A DNA stretch of 64,000 nt from JABMMZ01 sp040403495 (GTDB lineage Bacteria; Bacteroidota; Bacteroidia; NS11-12g; UBA955), in NCBI GenBank assembly GCA_040403495.1, contig JBBAKM010000005.1, positions 78,655 to 142,654 on the forward strand. The letters run 5' to 3'. Position numbers and translations under genes: made by a program. The notes under the pieces were generated by a model, which worked only from the letters and a program-made list of their open reading frames with translations, searched no databases and was not told the origin of the DNA. Shown here piece after piece: positions 1 through 8,716 of this stretch. Numbering within the stretch: position 1 is the first letter of the stretch; the number at the start of each line of letters is the position of its first letter.

Positions 1-989
1 ACGATGTTAATGCCATTCCTCAAACAATTCACTTTGTCAAATTGGTCCCTCTGTTTTTTGAAATACTTGCGATTTTGTTAATGTGCAGTTTCCTTAAAAC
101 GAAAATTCAACAAACATTTTTCTTCTGCCTAGGAGCATTTAATGTTGCCTACTTTTACAATACTATGTCATGGTTTCAAATTGACGGTTGGGTGGCTAGT
201 ATGATGTTTTTTTCTGTGTTTGCTGCCCTTAATAATCGTCTTTTGGGGTCCTTGCTTTTGTTTGTCCTTGCCGTAAATATCAAATTTCAAGCTATTATTG
301 TTTTACCCGTTCTTGGTTTGTATTGGTTAAGTCAAATTAAAACATTCAAACAACTACTGTCTGCAATCATGATTGTTGTGGTTTCTGAACTGCTCATTTT
401 ATCTCCTTTTTTAATCAATGGTTCTGCCTCGGTCGTTTTTCAAAATGTGTTTAATACTTATAATCTTTTCCCTTATGTGAGTCTAAATGCCCGCAATTTT
501 TGGATGCTTATTGTGGAAAATCCTAGGTTCTTGGATGATAGTAATCTATTGGGATTTTTACCATACAAAACATGGGGATTGATTCTGTTTTCTGTAAGTA
601 GTTTACTTGTCATTATCCCAATAGTAATGGTCTTGTTTAAACAAGGAATTAAAGATAAAGCCAAATCTCAAATGCTTGTTCTATCGAGTGTGTTGGCTTG
701 TTTCTACTTTTTTTATTTTAATACTCAAATGCACGAAAGATACATTCATTATGCCTTCCCATTTGTGATGTATTATTCATTTAGATATAAAACACTAGGC
801 CTATACCTTGTATTCTCGATTGCTAGTTTTTTGAATCTTGAATCGTTATTGTTTAATCTTAATTATTGGGATACCAATAGTATTTTGATGTCTCACCGCT
901 TCATAACCATCTTGTTTACCATAGCGGTTCTGTTATTTAGTATAAAATGGGTTCAATTTGTTAAATCTACACTTACTAATAAAGCGTGA
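1..989 (+). CDS. GT-C type membrane glycosyltransferase, 5' truncated
   Basis: The reading frame is open from the first bases of the window, so the true start lies upstream and the N-terminus is missing. About 325 residues are visible, nearly all in hydrophobic helices. A WFQIDGW stretch near residue 60 resembles the W-x-QID motif of polyprenyl-phosphate-dependent mannosyl/glucosyltransferases, and a late HERYIHYA motif is typical of the same GT-C superfamily (GT87/PIG-M-like). Enzymes of this fold move a sugar from a lipid-phosphate donor on the outer face of the inner membrane. The stop overlaps the next gene's GTG start by four bases (GTGA), so the two are probably translationally coupled. 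The acceptor cannot be inferred. Confidence 0.7.
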   Translation, partial: DVNAIPQTIHFVKLVPLFFEILAILLMCSFLKTKIQQTFFFCLGAFNVAYFYNTMSWFQIDGWVASMMFFSVFAALNNRLLGSLLLFVLAVNIKFQAIIVLPVLGLYWLSQIKTFKQLLSAIMIVVVSELLILSPFLINGSASVVFQNVFNTYNLFPYVSLNARNFWMLIVENPRFLDDSNLLGFLPYKTWGLILFSVSSLLVIIPIVMVLFKQGIKDKAKSQMLVLSSVLACFYFFYFNTQMHERYIHYAFPFVMYYSFRYKTLGLYLVFSIASFLNLESLLFNLNYWDTNSILMSHRFITILFTIAVLLFSIKWVQFVKSTLTNKA

Positions 990-2392
990 AAAGGTTTGTA
1001 TTAAATAAAGGTCCACTACTCTTGTTGATAGTAACTATAGCTATTGTTATTTATTTGCAATTTTACCACTTGGGTCATTTGCCCATTATCCAATGGGATG
1101 AGTCGAGATTGGCGAACAATGCCGTGGAAATGTATTTGAATAAGTCTTATTTAATTACAACTTATGACCAAAAGCCTGACCTGTGGAATACCAAACCACC
1201 CTTTATGATTTGGCTTCAAGTTGCTTCAATCTCTGTATGGGGAATGAACGAGTTTGCGGTTCGATTTCCCTCCGCTTTGGCAGGTTTAATTGGTGTTTTA
1301 TTGCTTGGGTTCTGGGTTTTTAAGTTGTCAAATTCATACATTTGGGCTTCTGTTTCTATGCTGTTGTTGGCTACAACTGGCGGATATATGCAGTTGCACG
1401 GAAGCATAACTGGCGACTATGACGCTCTTTTGACTTGTATGATTCTACTGTCTGTTTATTGTTATTGTCAATATTATTTTATGAATCAACAAAAGGCCTA
1501 TTATGGATTCATCGTTTTCTTGGCTTTGTCTGTCATGGCCAAAAGTGCCGCAGGAATAATGGTCTTCCCTCTGTTTGCATTAATGCCTCTTGCCAAAAAA
1601 CAATTCCATATATTTTTAAAACTGTTGATTGCTATGCTTGTTGCACTTATACCCTTTTTGTTGTTTTGTTTTTTAAGGGAAATGGCAAATTCTGGCTTTA
1701 TCAAACAAATGCTTTTTAATGATTTTGGAGGGCGCTATACCACTGCCATGGAGGGCCATAGACATGAATGGTATTATTATATTCAAAATTTAATAACAGA
1801 GCGTTACCACTATTTTGTGTTTTTTCTTGTTCCTGCTTTCGTTTATTTAGCGTTTAAACCGCACCCTGTAATGCGGTTTTTAGCTTTGTTTCTGTCAGGG
1901 TTTTTGCTCATAATAAGTTTGGCTACTACCAAAATTCATTGGTATGATATGCCCGTTTTGCCTATTATTACGCTTTTAATTGTTCTGTTTTTGATTCAAA
2001 TTCAGACTTTGATTAAGCAAGCTTTTGTCAAACAAAGTTTTGTTGTCCTCGTTCTATTGGCAATCATACCTCTTGTTCGCGATAAGTATGAGTTTATTAC
2101 ACATTACAAGAATTTCCCTCTGTCGTTCGATCATTACGAGTTGAGTGAATACCTCAGAGATTACAAAGGGGAGGAGTCTTTGCATTATTTTTCGCTTGAC
2201 TATGATCCAGAATATTTCTTTTATGCGCAAACCATGTCAACGATTAAAAAAGGGGAGCAAAAGGGGTTTGATAAAGGAGATAAAGTTGTTTTTAAGCAAT
2301 GTATAGAGAAAGAGTTTGAGTCTCTTTATAACTACGAAATATTGGAAGTTTACAAAGGTGTAAAATGCGTTAGAGTCTTGTCCGTAAAGTAG
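986..2392 (+). CDS. GT39/ArnT-like membrane glycosyltransferase
   Basis: A 468-residue polytopic membrane protein of the PMT_2/ArnT family. It has an N-terminal membrane helix, then a DE-x-R motif (D38, E39, R41) in the first periplasmic loop and a KPP motif at about residues 70-72, both typical of this family, followed by roughly ten hydrophobic segments and a soluble C-terminal tail. The family transfers sugars from undecaprenyl-phosphate carriers to lipid A, proteins or glycans. It starts with GTG inside the stop of the preceding GT-C gene, so the pair is likely one operon. The sugar and acceptor are unknown. The gene ends 80 bases before a convergent gene, with no obvious terminator between. 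Confidence 0.8.
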   Translation: MKRFVLNKGPLLLLIVTIAIVIYLQFYHLGHLPIIQWDESRLANNAVEMYLNKSYLITTYDQKPDLWNTKPPFMIWLQVASISVWGMNEFAVRFPSALAGLIGVLLLGFWVFKLSNSYIWASVSMLLLATTGGYMQLHGSITGDYDALLTCMILLSVYCYCQYYFMNQQKAYYGFIVFLALSVMAKSAAGIMVFPLFALMPLAKKQFHIFLKLLIAMLVALIPFLLFCFLREMANSGFIKQMLFNDFGGRYTTAMEGHRHEWYYYIQNLITERYHYFVFFLVPAFVYLAFKPHPVMRFLALFLSGFLLIISLATTKIHWYDMPVLPIITLLIVLFLIQIQTLIKQAFVKQSFVVLVLLAIIPLVRDKYEFITHYKNFPLSFDHYELSEYLRDYKGEESLHYFSLDYDPEYFFYAQTMSTIKKGEQKGFDKGDKVVFKQCIEKEFESLYNYEILEVYKGVKCVRVLSVK

Positions 2393-2472
2393 GAAATTCA
2401 AAAATATACCAAACGTTAGTTGTTTATTCTAACTTGCCATCCCTATTAGATTTGAATCTAGCCTTCAGTTTG

Positions 2473-3564
2473 TTAAAAAGGGTTTTTATATTTAGGGTTG
2501 TTGATGAACTCTGTGTCTGTTAAGCTTTTCAAAAAGGCAATTAAATCCTCTTTTTCCTGCTGACTTAAGTTAAGTTGAGCATCGTGAGCCGAAATATTAA
2601 TATCCAAATTTGGAGAATCGAAATTCATGCCATCTGAATAAAAATCAATAACATCCTCAAGTGTTGCAAAACGTCCATCATGCATGTATGGCGCCGTTAA
2701 TTCTACATTTCTTAACGAAGGAATCTTGAATTTACCTTCATCAGTAGGTTTGCCTGTTATTCTTCCTAAGCCTTTGTCTGTAAATACACTGCTTAATCCA
2801 TTATTCGCCATTGAGCCATTAAGACTTGTATTGCCAAAAAATGGGATGTTACTATGGCAATGAAAACAGTCTGCACCACCATCTTCTACAGGTTTCATGA
2901 ATAAGTTTAAACCCCTCAGTGCAGATGCATCAATTACGTTGAGTGTGTCAGTGCGTCCAAACAGTTGGTCTATTTTTGAGTTAAATGAAACAATACTTAC
3001 CATAAACTGTTCAAGTGCCTTGGTAATTTCGACCGGAGAAATTTCCGAAGTGTTAAAGACTTTTTTGAATAATGGCGCATATCTTTCTGATTTTTTAAGT
3101 CGAATACTTAAGTCATAAAAGTTCATGTCCATTTCATCGTGTGCCTGAATTGGAATTAATAATTGTTCTCTTAAGGTAAGTGCTCTTCCATCCCAAAAAA
3201 ATCTATTTTGCCACATTAAATTAAATAATGGCATTGAGTTTCTTGGGCTTAATTGTCCCCTTATGCCTTTGCTAAAACGAGTGCTTTGTGCAAATGCCCT
3301 GTTTTGGAAGTGACACGAATTGCACGAAATAGTACTGTCTAATGATAACAGCGGGTCATAGAACAACATCCTTCCAAGTAAAACGCCCTCCTCTGTCAAA
3401 GGATTGTTACTCGGAAGACGCAAAGGAGGAAATCCAGCCTTAGTCTCTATGATATAAGGAGTTAATGAAGTTTCATCTAATAATTCAGGGTCTTTTTGGC
3501 AACTTTTGAATCCAATTGCCAATACCAATAAAACGATACTTAATATTACTTTTTTAACCATCAC
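2473..3564 (-). CDS. MbnH-like dihaem cytochrome c peroxidase-family lipoprotein
   Basis: A 363-residue protein with a lipoprotein signal (Cys22 in FKSC) and two c-type haem motifs, CNSCH at residues 81-85 and CFHCH at 233-237, the layout of the bacterial dihaem peroxidase/MauG family. A WDGRA motif (about 124-128) and an APYMHDGRFATLEDV segment are also characteristic of the family. Its start overlaps the stop of the MbnP-like gene by four bases (ATGA), matching the MbnP-MbnH pairing in other bacteria. There, MbnH oxidises a tryptophan of MbnP to kynurenine, which is needed for copper binding. That role here is inferred from family and gene context. A generic peroxidase is the alternative. 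Confidence 0.85.
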   Translation of the reverse strand: MMVKKVILSIVLLVLAIGFKSCQKDPELLDETSLTPYIIETKAGFPPLRLPSNNPLTEEGVLLGRMLFYDPLLSLDSTISCNSCHFQNRAFAQSTRFSKGIRGQLSPRNSMPLFNLMWQNRFFWDGRALTLREQLLIPIQAHDEMDMNFYDLSIRLKKSERYAPLFKKVFNTSEISPVEITKALEQFMVSIVSFNSKIDQLFGRTDTLNVIDASALRGLNLFMKPVEDGGADCFHCHSNIPFFGNTSLNGSMANNGLSSVFTDKGLGRITGKPTDEGKFKIPSLRNVELTAPYMHDGRFATLEDVIDFYSDGMNFDSPNLDINISAHDAQLNLSQQEKEDLIAFLKSLTDTEFINNPKYKNPF

Positions 3565-4325
3565 TCAAACGTATTAAACTCGAAAATGCCTGAATTGTTT
3601 TGAATAAATAAATCCATTATTGGGTCGTTATTGCCAGAGTGTGACATCTTACCATTAGTTTTTAAACTGTATTTAATCTGATTGTCAAAGTATTTATTTG
3701 CTTGAATTTTGAATTTCATGCTCGAATTTTGGGTAATAGTATAGTCTGTAACAAAAGCATGAGTTCTTGCATATTTGGGGGTGGCTATGTGAAATGAAAA
3801 TCCGCCAGATTTGCCATTGTTTAGAAAATAGCCTTCTACCACATTGAAAATATATCCACCTGTCCATCCCCAATGCATTTCAGTTAATGAAGGGCTCAAA
3901 GGATGGTCTAGTGGCCACTGCGCTGGATTGCCAAAGTTAACAGCGGAATCTAATCCTACAAAAAATCTAATAGCCTTGTATTGACCCTTAGGGACATTTA
4001 TTAAAACCACACTTTTGCGCCCTTCTGCTATACTTAAATAAGCATATTGATCGCTCAATTTGGTTTCAATGTTATTTTGGTCAATTAATGTGAAATTAGA
4101 AATAATGTACTTCAATTTATCAAATTGAATGGAATCATTCGAGCCTGTAATGTATTGTTTGCCAAATTCTAAAGGCGCAGCATCAAAGTAGGCGTCAAAA
4201 TTAATTGTAAGTTCTACTTTGGTTTCCTCGGGTAATTGAGGCGGTTCATCATCGTCGTTTTCACAACTGCTTAAAATGATGCTTAACATTAATGTTAAAT
4301 AAAGGATTGGTTTTAAAGATTTCAT
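3561..4325 (-). CDS. MbnP-like copper-binding lipoprotein
   Basis: A 254-residue protein with a lipoprotein signal ending LSSC (Cys21) and an acidic linker. The body resembles the MbnP family: FDKLKYIISNF at about residues 68-78, a GLDSAVNFGNPAQWPLDHPL segment at about 124-143, then MHWGWTGGY (150-158, with H151, W152, W154) and FSFHIAT (177-182, with H179). In studied MbnP proteins a tryptophan near the metal site is converted to kynurenine by the partner MbnH, and copper is bound in the periplasm. The tryptophans and histidines listed are candidates, not proven ligands. It lies between a secreted aminopeptidase gene (4 bases upstream) and the MbnH-like gene (4-base overlap). Confidence 0.8.
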   Translation of the reverse strand: MKSLKPILYLTLMLSIILSSCENDDDEPPQLPEETKVELTINFDAYFDAAPLEFGKQYITGSNDSIQFDKLKYIISNFTLIDQNNIETKLSDQYAYLSIAEGRKSVVLINVPKGQYKAIRFFVGLDSAVNFGNPAQWPLDHPLSPSLTEMHWGWTGGYIFNVVEGYFLNNGKSGGFSFHIATPKYARTHAFVTDYTITQNSSMKFKIQANKYFDNQIKYSLKTNGKMSHSGNNDPIMDLFIQNNSGIFEFNTFE

Positions 4326-4329
4326 AAGG

Positions 4330-6255
4330 TTATATTTTAATTATTTTTTTATTTACTATTCTATTGTCCGATGTTCTAATTCTAAGGATATAGGTTCCCT
4401 CTGCGTAATTAGAAGCATCTATTTTTATTAAATCTGAATTAGTATTCTTATTCACACCGCTAAGTTCGCTTTTTATTATTGATTTGCCAATGATATCGGT
4501 CAGTTCCCATTCCGTTATTTGAACGTCGGAGGTGAAGAAAAATTCAGTTTTAAACGGATTGGGATACAGAGTAAAATCCGAAGATTGGTCAAGCGGAAAC
4601 TTGATGTTTGTTTTCCCCAATGTGGCAAAGAAAGGGTCAAAGCTAACGGACTTAACTTTAAATGGTATTTGATAACTTGCACGGAAGTTTGCCTCATTTA
4701 CAGGAATTCTAAGCAAGCTGTCTTTGTCATTCCCTCGAACAAGTAAAGGGAGGTCAATGTTAAATAAATCAACACTTGAATGGCTTTGCAATTGTGAAAT
4801 GTCAATGTTTAATTGTTCGCCTTTTTGTATCCAAGTTATGTCGTAAATTGGATATCCTTCGCCATATACCCAATCATCAAAATAATCTGTTAAATCAGTG
4901 TTTGAGTTTTTTTCTAAATAGTATTTCAAATGACTTTGTCTCGAAAAATTATAACTCAATTGTGAGTCATTAATGTATTCTTTTAAACTATTGAAAAAGG
5001 CCTCATCGCCTATTACCCAGCGTAATTGATGAAGTATCATAGCCCCTTTTTGGTAAGTTGTTCTGTACTCAAATAATCGGTTTACATTGACAGTGTCGTA
5101 GGCATAAACAGAACCATTCGGGAAACGCATAACGTCCTCGCCGAATTTTTTTAAATTCTGATACCACTCTGTTTTGCTTTCTAAAAATTCATAACATATC
5201 AAATTTAAATAGGTCGCAAAACCTTCATTAAGCCATAATTCTTTCCAACTGCCACAGGTTACTTTATCGCCAAACCATTGGTGCGCCAACTCATGTGCTA
5301 TTAAATCATAATTGAAATTAGACATAAAACTCATGGTTTGATGTTCCATGCCGCCGCCCCAAGTGAATTGAGCATGACCGTATAATTCTTTGTGAAATGG
5401 GTATGTGCCAAATAAACTGTCAAATAAACGCATCATCTTCACCGTTTCTAGTGTCTTGTTTTGATTGTCTATAAGATTGTTATGAGGAAATGCATAATTG
5501 ACTATGTCTAGATTTTGATTGATGGAGGGTAAAAAAGCTGTTTGCGTGTATTTGTCGTATTTTGCCGCTGCAATGGCAACTAAATAAGTGGCAACAGGAT
5601 ATCTGTGTTTGAACAAAAAGGTCTGTTTATTCCCAATTGTTTTTTGTGAAATTAGTAGTCCGTTTGAAACAGCTATATAAGGTGTGTCCACAGTTAATTC
5701 TATGTCTATGGAATCAATCTTGTCTTTTAAGTTTTCAAAACAAGGCCACCAATAATGAGCGCCATAAGGTTGTGACAACGTGGCTATGTTAGGCCCACTA
5801 ACGGTAACACTTCTAAAATAGGCCCTCGAACTCATGTTAGGTGCTCCTTGGTAATGGATTTTAATGGAATCCTTTTGATTGGCAGATAATGTAGTGCCCA
5901 AAGGAATAATTAATTGATGTGAATTGGTGTGCGAAAAAGACATTTTCTGCCCCCTAAACAAAACACTGTCAACCGTTAATTCTCTTCTTAAATCAAAGGT
6001 AATACTGGAAATAGGGGTAGGACTGCTGAAATGGTGATTGGCAAAGGCTGAAATAATTCTGCCATTGTTCAAATTAGGTTGTATTGACAATTGAACAAAA
6101 TGAACATCCAACGGTATTGTTTGATTCCGCTTTTGGTTTAATTTGAAGTTATAATAATGTTTCATTTCTTGTTTGGCAATACTTTCTAAATCAAGCTGTG
6201 AGTAGCTTTTGTTAATAAGACAAACAAATAATAAAAACGTTGCAAAGTGTCGCAT
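4330..6255 (-). CDS. secreted M1-family zinc aminopeptidase with T9SS type A sorting domain
   Basis: A 641-residue exported metallopeptidase with a signal peptide (residues 1-19, cleavage after SYS). The substrate motif GGMEHQ lies at 301-306 and the zinc site HELAHQWFGD at 321-330, with the third ligand Glu344 in NEGF, the HExxH-x18-E pattern of M1 enzymes. From about residue 560 there is a beta-rich tail starting LYPNPF and ending IVNKKIIKI, a type A C-terminal domain that targets proteins to the type IX secretion system. The enzyme is therefore predicted to reach the cell surface or medium. It is the first gene of a minus-strand operon with the MbnP/MbnH pair. A TATTTTTG -7 box (6270-6277, minus strand) lies just upstream. 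Confidence 0.9.
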   Translation of the reverse strand: MRHFATFLLFVCLINKSYSQLDLESIAKQEMKHYYNFKLNQKRNQTIPLDVHFVQLSIQPNLNNGRIISAFANHHFSSPTPISSITFDLRRELTVDSVLFRGQKMSFSHTNSHQLIIPLGTTLSANQKDSIKIHYQGAPNMSSRAYFRSVTVSGPNIATLSQPYGAHYWWPCFENLKDKIDSIDIELTVDTPYIAVSNGLLISQKTIGNKQTFLFKHRYPVATYLVAIAAAKYDKYTQTAFLPSINQNLDIVNYAFPHNNLIDNQNKTLETVKMMRLFDSLFGTYPFHKELYGHAQFTWGGGMEHQTMSFMSNFNYDLIAHELAHQWFGDKVTCGSWKELWLNEGFATYLNLICYEFLESKTEWYQNLKKFGEDVMRFPNGSVYAYDTVNVNRLFEYRTTYQKGAMILHQLRWVIGDEAFFNSLKEYINDSQLSYNFSRQSHLKYYLEKNSNTDLTDYFDDWVYGEGYPIYDITWIQKGEQLNIDISQLQSHSSVDLFNIDLPLLVRGNDKDSLLRIPVNEANFRASYQIPFKVKSVSFDPFFATLGKTNIKFPLDQSSDFTLYPNPFKTEFFFTSDVQITEWELTDIIGKSIIKSELSGVNKNTNSDLIKIDASNYAEGTYILRIRTSDNRIVNKKIIKI

Positions 6256-6269
6256 GTATTTAATATTAA

Positions 6270-6277
6270 CAAAAATA
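6270..6277 (-). promoter_or_regulatory. candidate -7 promoter box for the M1 peptidase-mbnP-mbnH operon
   Basis: On the minus strand the sequence is TATTTTTG, an exact match to the Bacteroidota TAnnTTTG box, 14 bases before the start codon. No TTTG -33 element sits at the expected 19-base spacing, so this is a partial promoter match. Confidence 0.4.
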
Positions 6278-6312
6278 ATATAAAAATATCATTTTTTTGG
6301 TAACAAATGTTG

Positions 6313-6320
6313 CAACTTTG
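6313..6320 (+). promoter_or_regulatory. candidate -7 promoter box for the rlmI-like operon; decides the start
   Basis: CAACTTTG differs from TAnnTTTG by one base and sits 7 bases before the ATG at 6328. An in-frame ATG at 6307 lies upstream of the box, so a transcript starting here could not use it. This favours 6328 as the start. Confidence 0.35.
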
Positions 6321-6327
6321 CGCCCTA

Positions 6328-7512
6328 ATGAGTCATTATCCTATAATACATTTAAAATCAGGTAAAGAAAAATCACTTCAAAGGTCTCATCCTTGGGTTT
6401 TTAGTGGTGCTTTGCATGAGGATTTTAAGCAATTTCCTGAAGGTTCTATAGTTCGAGTTCTTGATAATAAAAACAATTATTTGGCAACTGGTTATATTCA
6501 ATATGGTAGTATTGCTGTTAGAGTTTTAAGTTTTTTTGATGAAATTATTGATGCTGAATTTTGGATTAAAACATTCCAAAATAGTTTCAACTTAAGAGAG
6601 TCTATTGGTTTAATTGATTCCAAAATAACCAATTGTTACCGTTTAATCCATGGGGAAGGGGATGGAATTCCTGGTTTAATAGTCGATTTTTACAATGGAG
6701 TTGCCGTTATTCAGTGCCATACTTCGGGCATTTACTATCAGTTGGACCTAATTCAAAATGCCATTCAAACAGTTTTAGGTTCTAGAGTTGACGCTATTTT
6801 TAATAAAAGCAAAGAAACATTGCATGGGGCTATTCCTGATATTGAAAATTCGTGCTTGTGGGGTTCTGCCGACAATAGAATTGTTCTAGAAAATAATATC
6901 AAATTTAAAGTGGATTGGACCACAGGTCAAAAAACAGGCTTTTTCCTCGACCAAAGAGATAACCGAACTTTATTAGGGAGCTATTCTAAAAATAAAAAAG
7001 TACTTAATACGTTTGCTTACACCGGAGGTTTTTCTGTGTACGCACTAATGAATGGTGCAAGTCATGTTGATTCTGTTGATGTGTCCAAAACCGCTATTGA
7101 CCTCCTGAAACAAAACATGGATTTAAATGCTCCTGAAGCAAATAATCACCAAGCTGAAGCCAAAGATACTTTCGTGTTTTTTAAGGAACATGAAGATTTA
7201 TATGATATCTTGGTGTTAGATCCTCCTGCGTTTGCTAAAAATATAGGGGCTCGTCACAATGCCTTAATGGGATACAAAAGGTTAAATATGGAAGGGATTA
7301 AGAAGGTAAAAAAAGGAGGACTTTTGTTTACGTTTAGTTGCTCTCAGGTTGTTGATAGTTTGCAGTTTAATCAAATAATAATGTCTGCCGCTATTGAATC
7401 AAAAAGAAAAGTTAAGGTTATACACAGATTGACACAACCTGCCGACCATCCTGTTAATATATTTCATCCAGAAGGGGAGTATTTGAAAGGATTAGTTTTA
7501 TATATCGATTAA
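6328..7512 (+). CDS. rlmI: class I rRNA large subunit methyltransferase (RlmI family)
   Basis: A 394-residue SAM-dependent methyltransferase. The N-terminal 80 residues form a PUA-like RNA-binding domain (HPWVFSGAL). The C-terminal Rossmann domain shows FLDQRDNR, NTFAYTGGFSVYA (SAM motif I), LDPPAFAK (motif IV) and FSCSQ, all typical of RlmI, which makes m5C at position 1962 of 23S rRNA in E. coli. Start 6328 was chosen over the upstream ATG at 6307 because homologous N-termini begin near HYPIIHLK and a promoter-like box covers the interval. Only four bases separate it from the next methyltransferase gene, so they probably form a small rRNA-modification operon. Confidence 0.85.
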   Translation: MSHYPIIHLKSGKEKSLQRSHPWVFSGALHEDFKQFPEGSIVRVLDNKNNYLATGYIQYGSIAVRVLSFFDEIIDAEFWIKTFQNSFNLRESIGLIDSKITNCYRLIHGEGDGIPGLIVDFYNGVAVIQCHTSGIYYQLDLIQNAIQTVLGSRVDAIFNKSKETLHGAIPDIENSCLWGSADNRIVLENNIKFKVDWTTGQKTGFFLDQRDNRTLLGSYSKNKKVLNTFAYTGGFSVYALMNGASHVDSVDVSKTAIDLLKQNMDLNAPEANNHQAEAKDTFVFFKEHEDLYDILVLDPPAFAKNIGARHNALMGYKRLNMEGIKKVKKGGLLFTFSCSQVVDSLQFNQIIMSAAIESKRKVKVIHRLTQPADHPVNIFHPEGEYLKGLVLYID

Positions 7513-7516
7513 GGAA

Positions 7517-8683
7517 ATGAGTACAGAAAAACAATTTAAAATGGTGGCAAAAACAATCTTCGGTTTCGAGGAATTGGCTATGCAAGAACTTAAAGAGCTA
7601 GGTGCCGCTAATATAGAAAAAGGATTAAGAGCTGTAACTTTCGAAGGCGATATGGGCTTTATGTACAAAGCGAATTTGTCTTGTAGAACGGTTGTTAAAA
7701 TATTAAAACCAATTCTTGAATTCAGCGCTTTTACTGAAAAAAGTTTATACGATGGGATTAGGAAAATAGAATGGGATACCATTTTTAATCTAAACCAAAC
7801 TTTTGCCATTGATGCAACGGTGCATTCTGAATATTTTACCCATTCTTTGTTTGCCTCTCAAAAAATGAAGGACGCCATTGTTGACCAATTTCGAGATAAA
7901 TACAATGAAAGACCAAGTGTAAATGTAAAAAATCCTGATATTCAGTTAAATATACATATTAAGGAGCATTTAGTAACAGTTTCGTTGGATAGCTCAGGAG
8001 AATCATTGAACAAAAGAGGATACAGAATGGAAACCAATGTGGCGCCAATAAATGAAGTGCTCGCCGCAGGTTTGGTTATTATGTCTCAATGGGATACCCA
8101 TGTGCCTCTGCTCGATCCTATGTGTGGTAGTGGAACCATTTTGATAGAAGCAGCTATGATTGCCAATAATATTCCACCAAGTATTAACCGTAGTTTTTTT
8201 AACTTTATGAATTGGAACGACTTTGATAAACCTCTATTTGAGAAGATTAAAGACAATTTAGCTCAAAAAATAAAACATAATCCTGTTAAAATAATGGGTT
8301 ACGACAAAGACCAATCTGTGTTAGAAAAGGCTGAGGCAACCATACAGAAAGCAGGACTTTCTAAATACATTGAACTGAAACAAATGAACTTTTTTCAATC
8401 AAAGAAAACTGTAGAAGGACCATTGTTTTTGATTTTTAATCCGCCGTATAATGAGCGTATTGATATAGAAACGGAAACATTTTACAAGTCAATTGGTGAT
8501 ACGTTTAAGAAAAACTACCCCGGTACAACTGCATGGTTTGTAACTGCAAATTTGGAAGGATTGAAACATGTAGGTTTGAAAGCAAGTCGAAGAATTGTCG
8601 TAGCTAATGGGCAACTTGAAGGGCGATTTGCCAAATATGAAATTTATGAGGGAACAAAGAAGTTTGTTCGCACGGAAGAATAA
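7517..8683 (+). CDS. THUMP-domain RNA guanine-N2 methyltransferase (RlmL/YpsC family)
   Basis: A 388-residue protein with an N-terminal ferredoxin-like/THUMP RNA-binding region (about residues 1-160) and a C-terminal SAM methyltransferase domain. The catalytic domain has DPMCGSGTILIEAA (SAM-binding motif) and FNPPYNER (the N-P-P-Y catalytic motif of N2-guanine methylation). At this length it matches the single-domain YpsC/RlmL-N type, which methylates guanine 2445 of 23S rRNA in E. coli RlmL. It lacks RlmL's second (RlmK) methyltransferase domain. The target is inferred by family. It is downstream of, and likely co-transcribed with, the RlmI-like gene; AAGGA precedes its ATG. Confidence 0.85.
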   Translation: MSTEKQFKMVAKTIFGFEELAMQELKELGAANIEKGLRAVTFEGDMGFMYKANLSCRTVVKILKPILEFSAFTEKSLYDGIRKIEWDTIFNLNQTFAIDATVHSEYFTHSLFASQKMKDAIVDQFRDKYNERPSVNVKNPDIQLNIHIKEHLVTVSLDSSGESLNKRGYRMETNVAPINEVLAAGLVIMSQWDTHVPLLDPMCGSGTILIEAAMIANNIPPSINRSFFNFMNWNDFDKPLFEKIKDNLAQKIKHNPVKIMGYDKDQSVLEKAEATIQKAGLSKYIELKQMNFFQSKKTVEGPLFLIFNPPYNERIDIETETFYKSIGDTFKKNYPGTTAWFVTANLEGLKHVGLKASRRIVVANGQLEGRFAKYEIYEGTKKFVRTEE

Positions 8684-8716
8684 TAAACTCTTTTTTAGGA
8701 GTATTTAATAAGGCGT

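Noticed and set aside
2393..2472. Terminator between the convergent GT39 and MbnH-like genes
   Set aside because: No stem longer than four pairs with a T-run was found.
8684..8716. Short hairpin between the RlmL-like gene and the Ldh gene
   Set aside because: Only a 4-bp ACTC/GAGT stem is possible, too weak to call a terminator.
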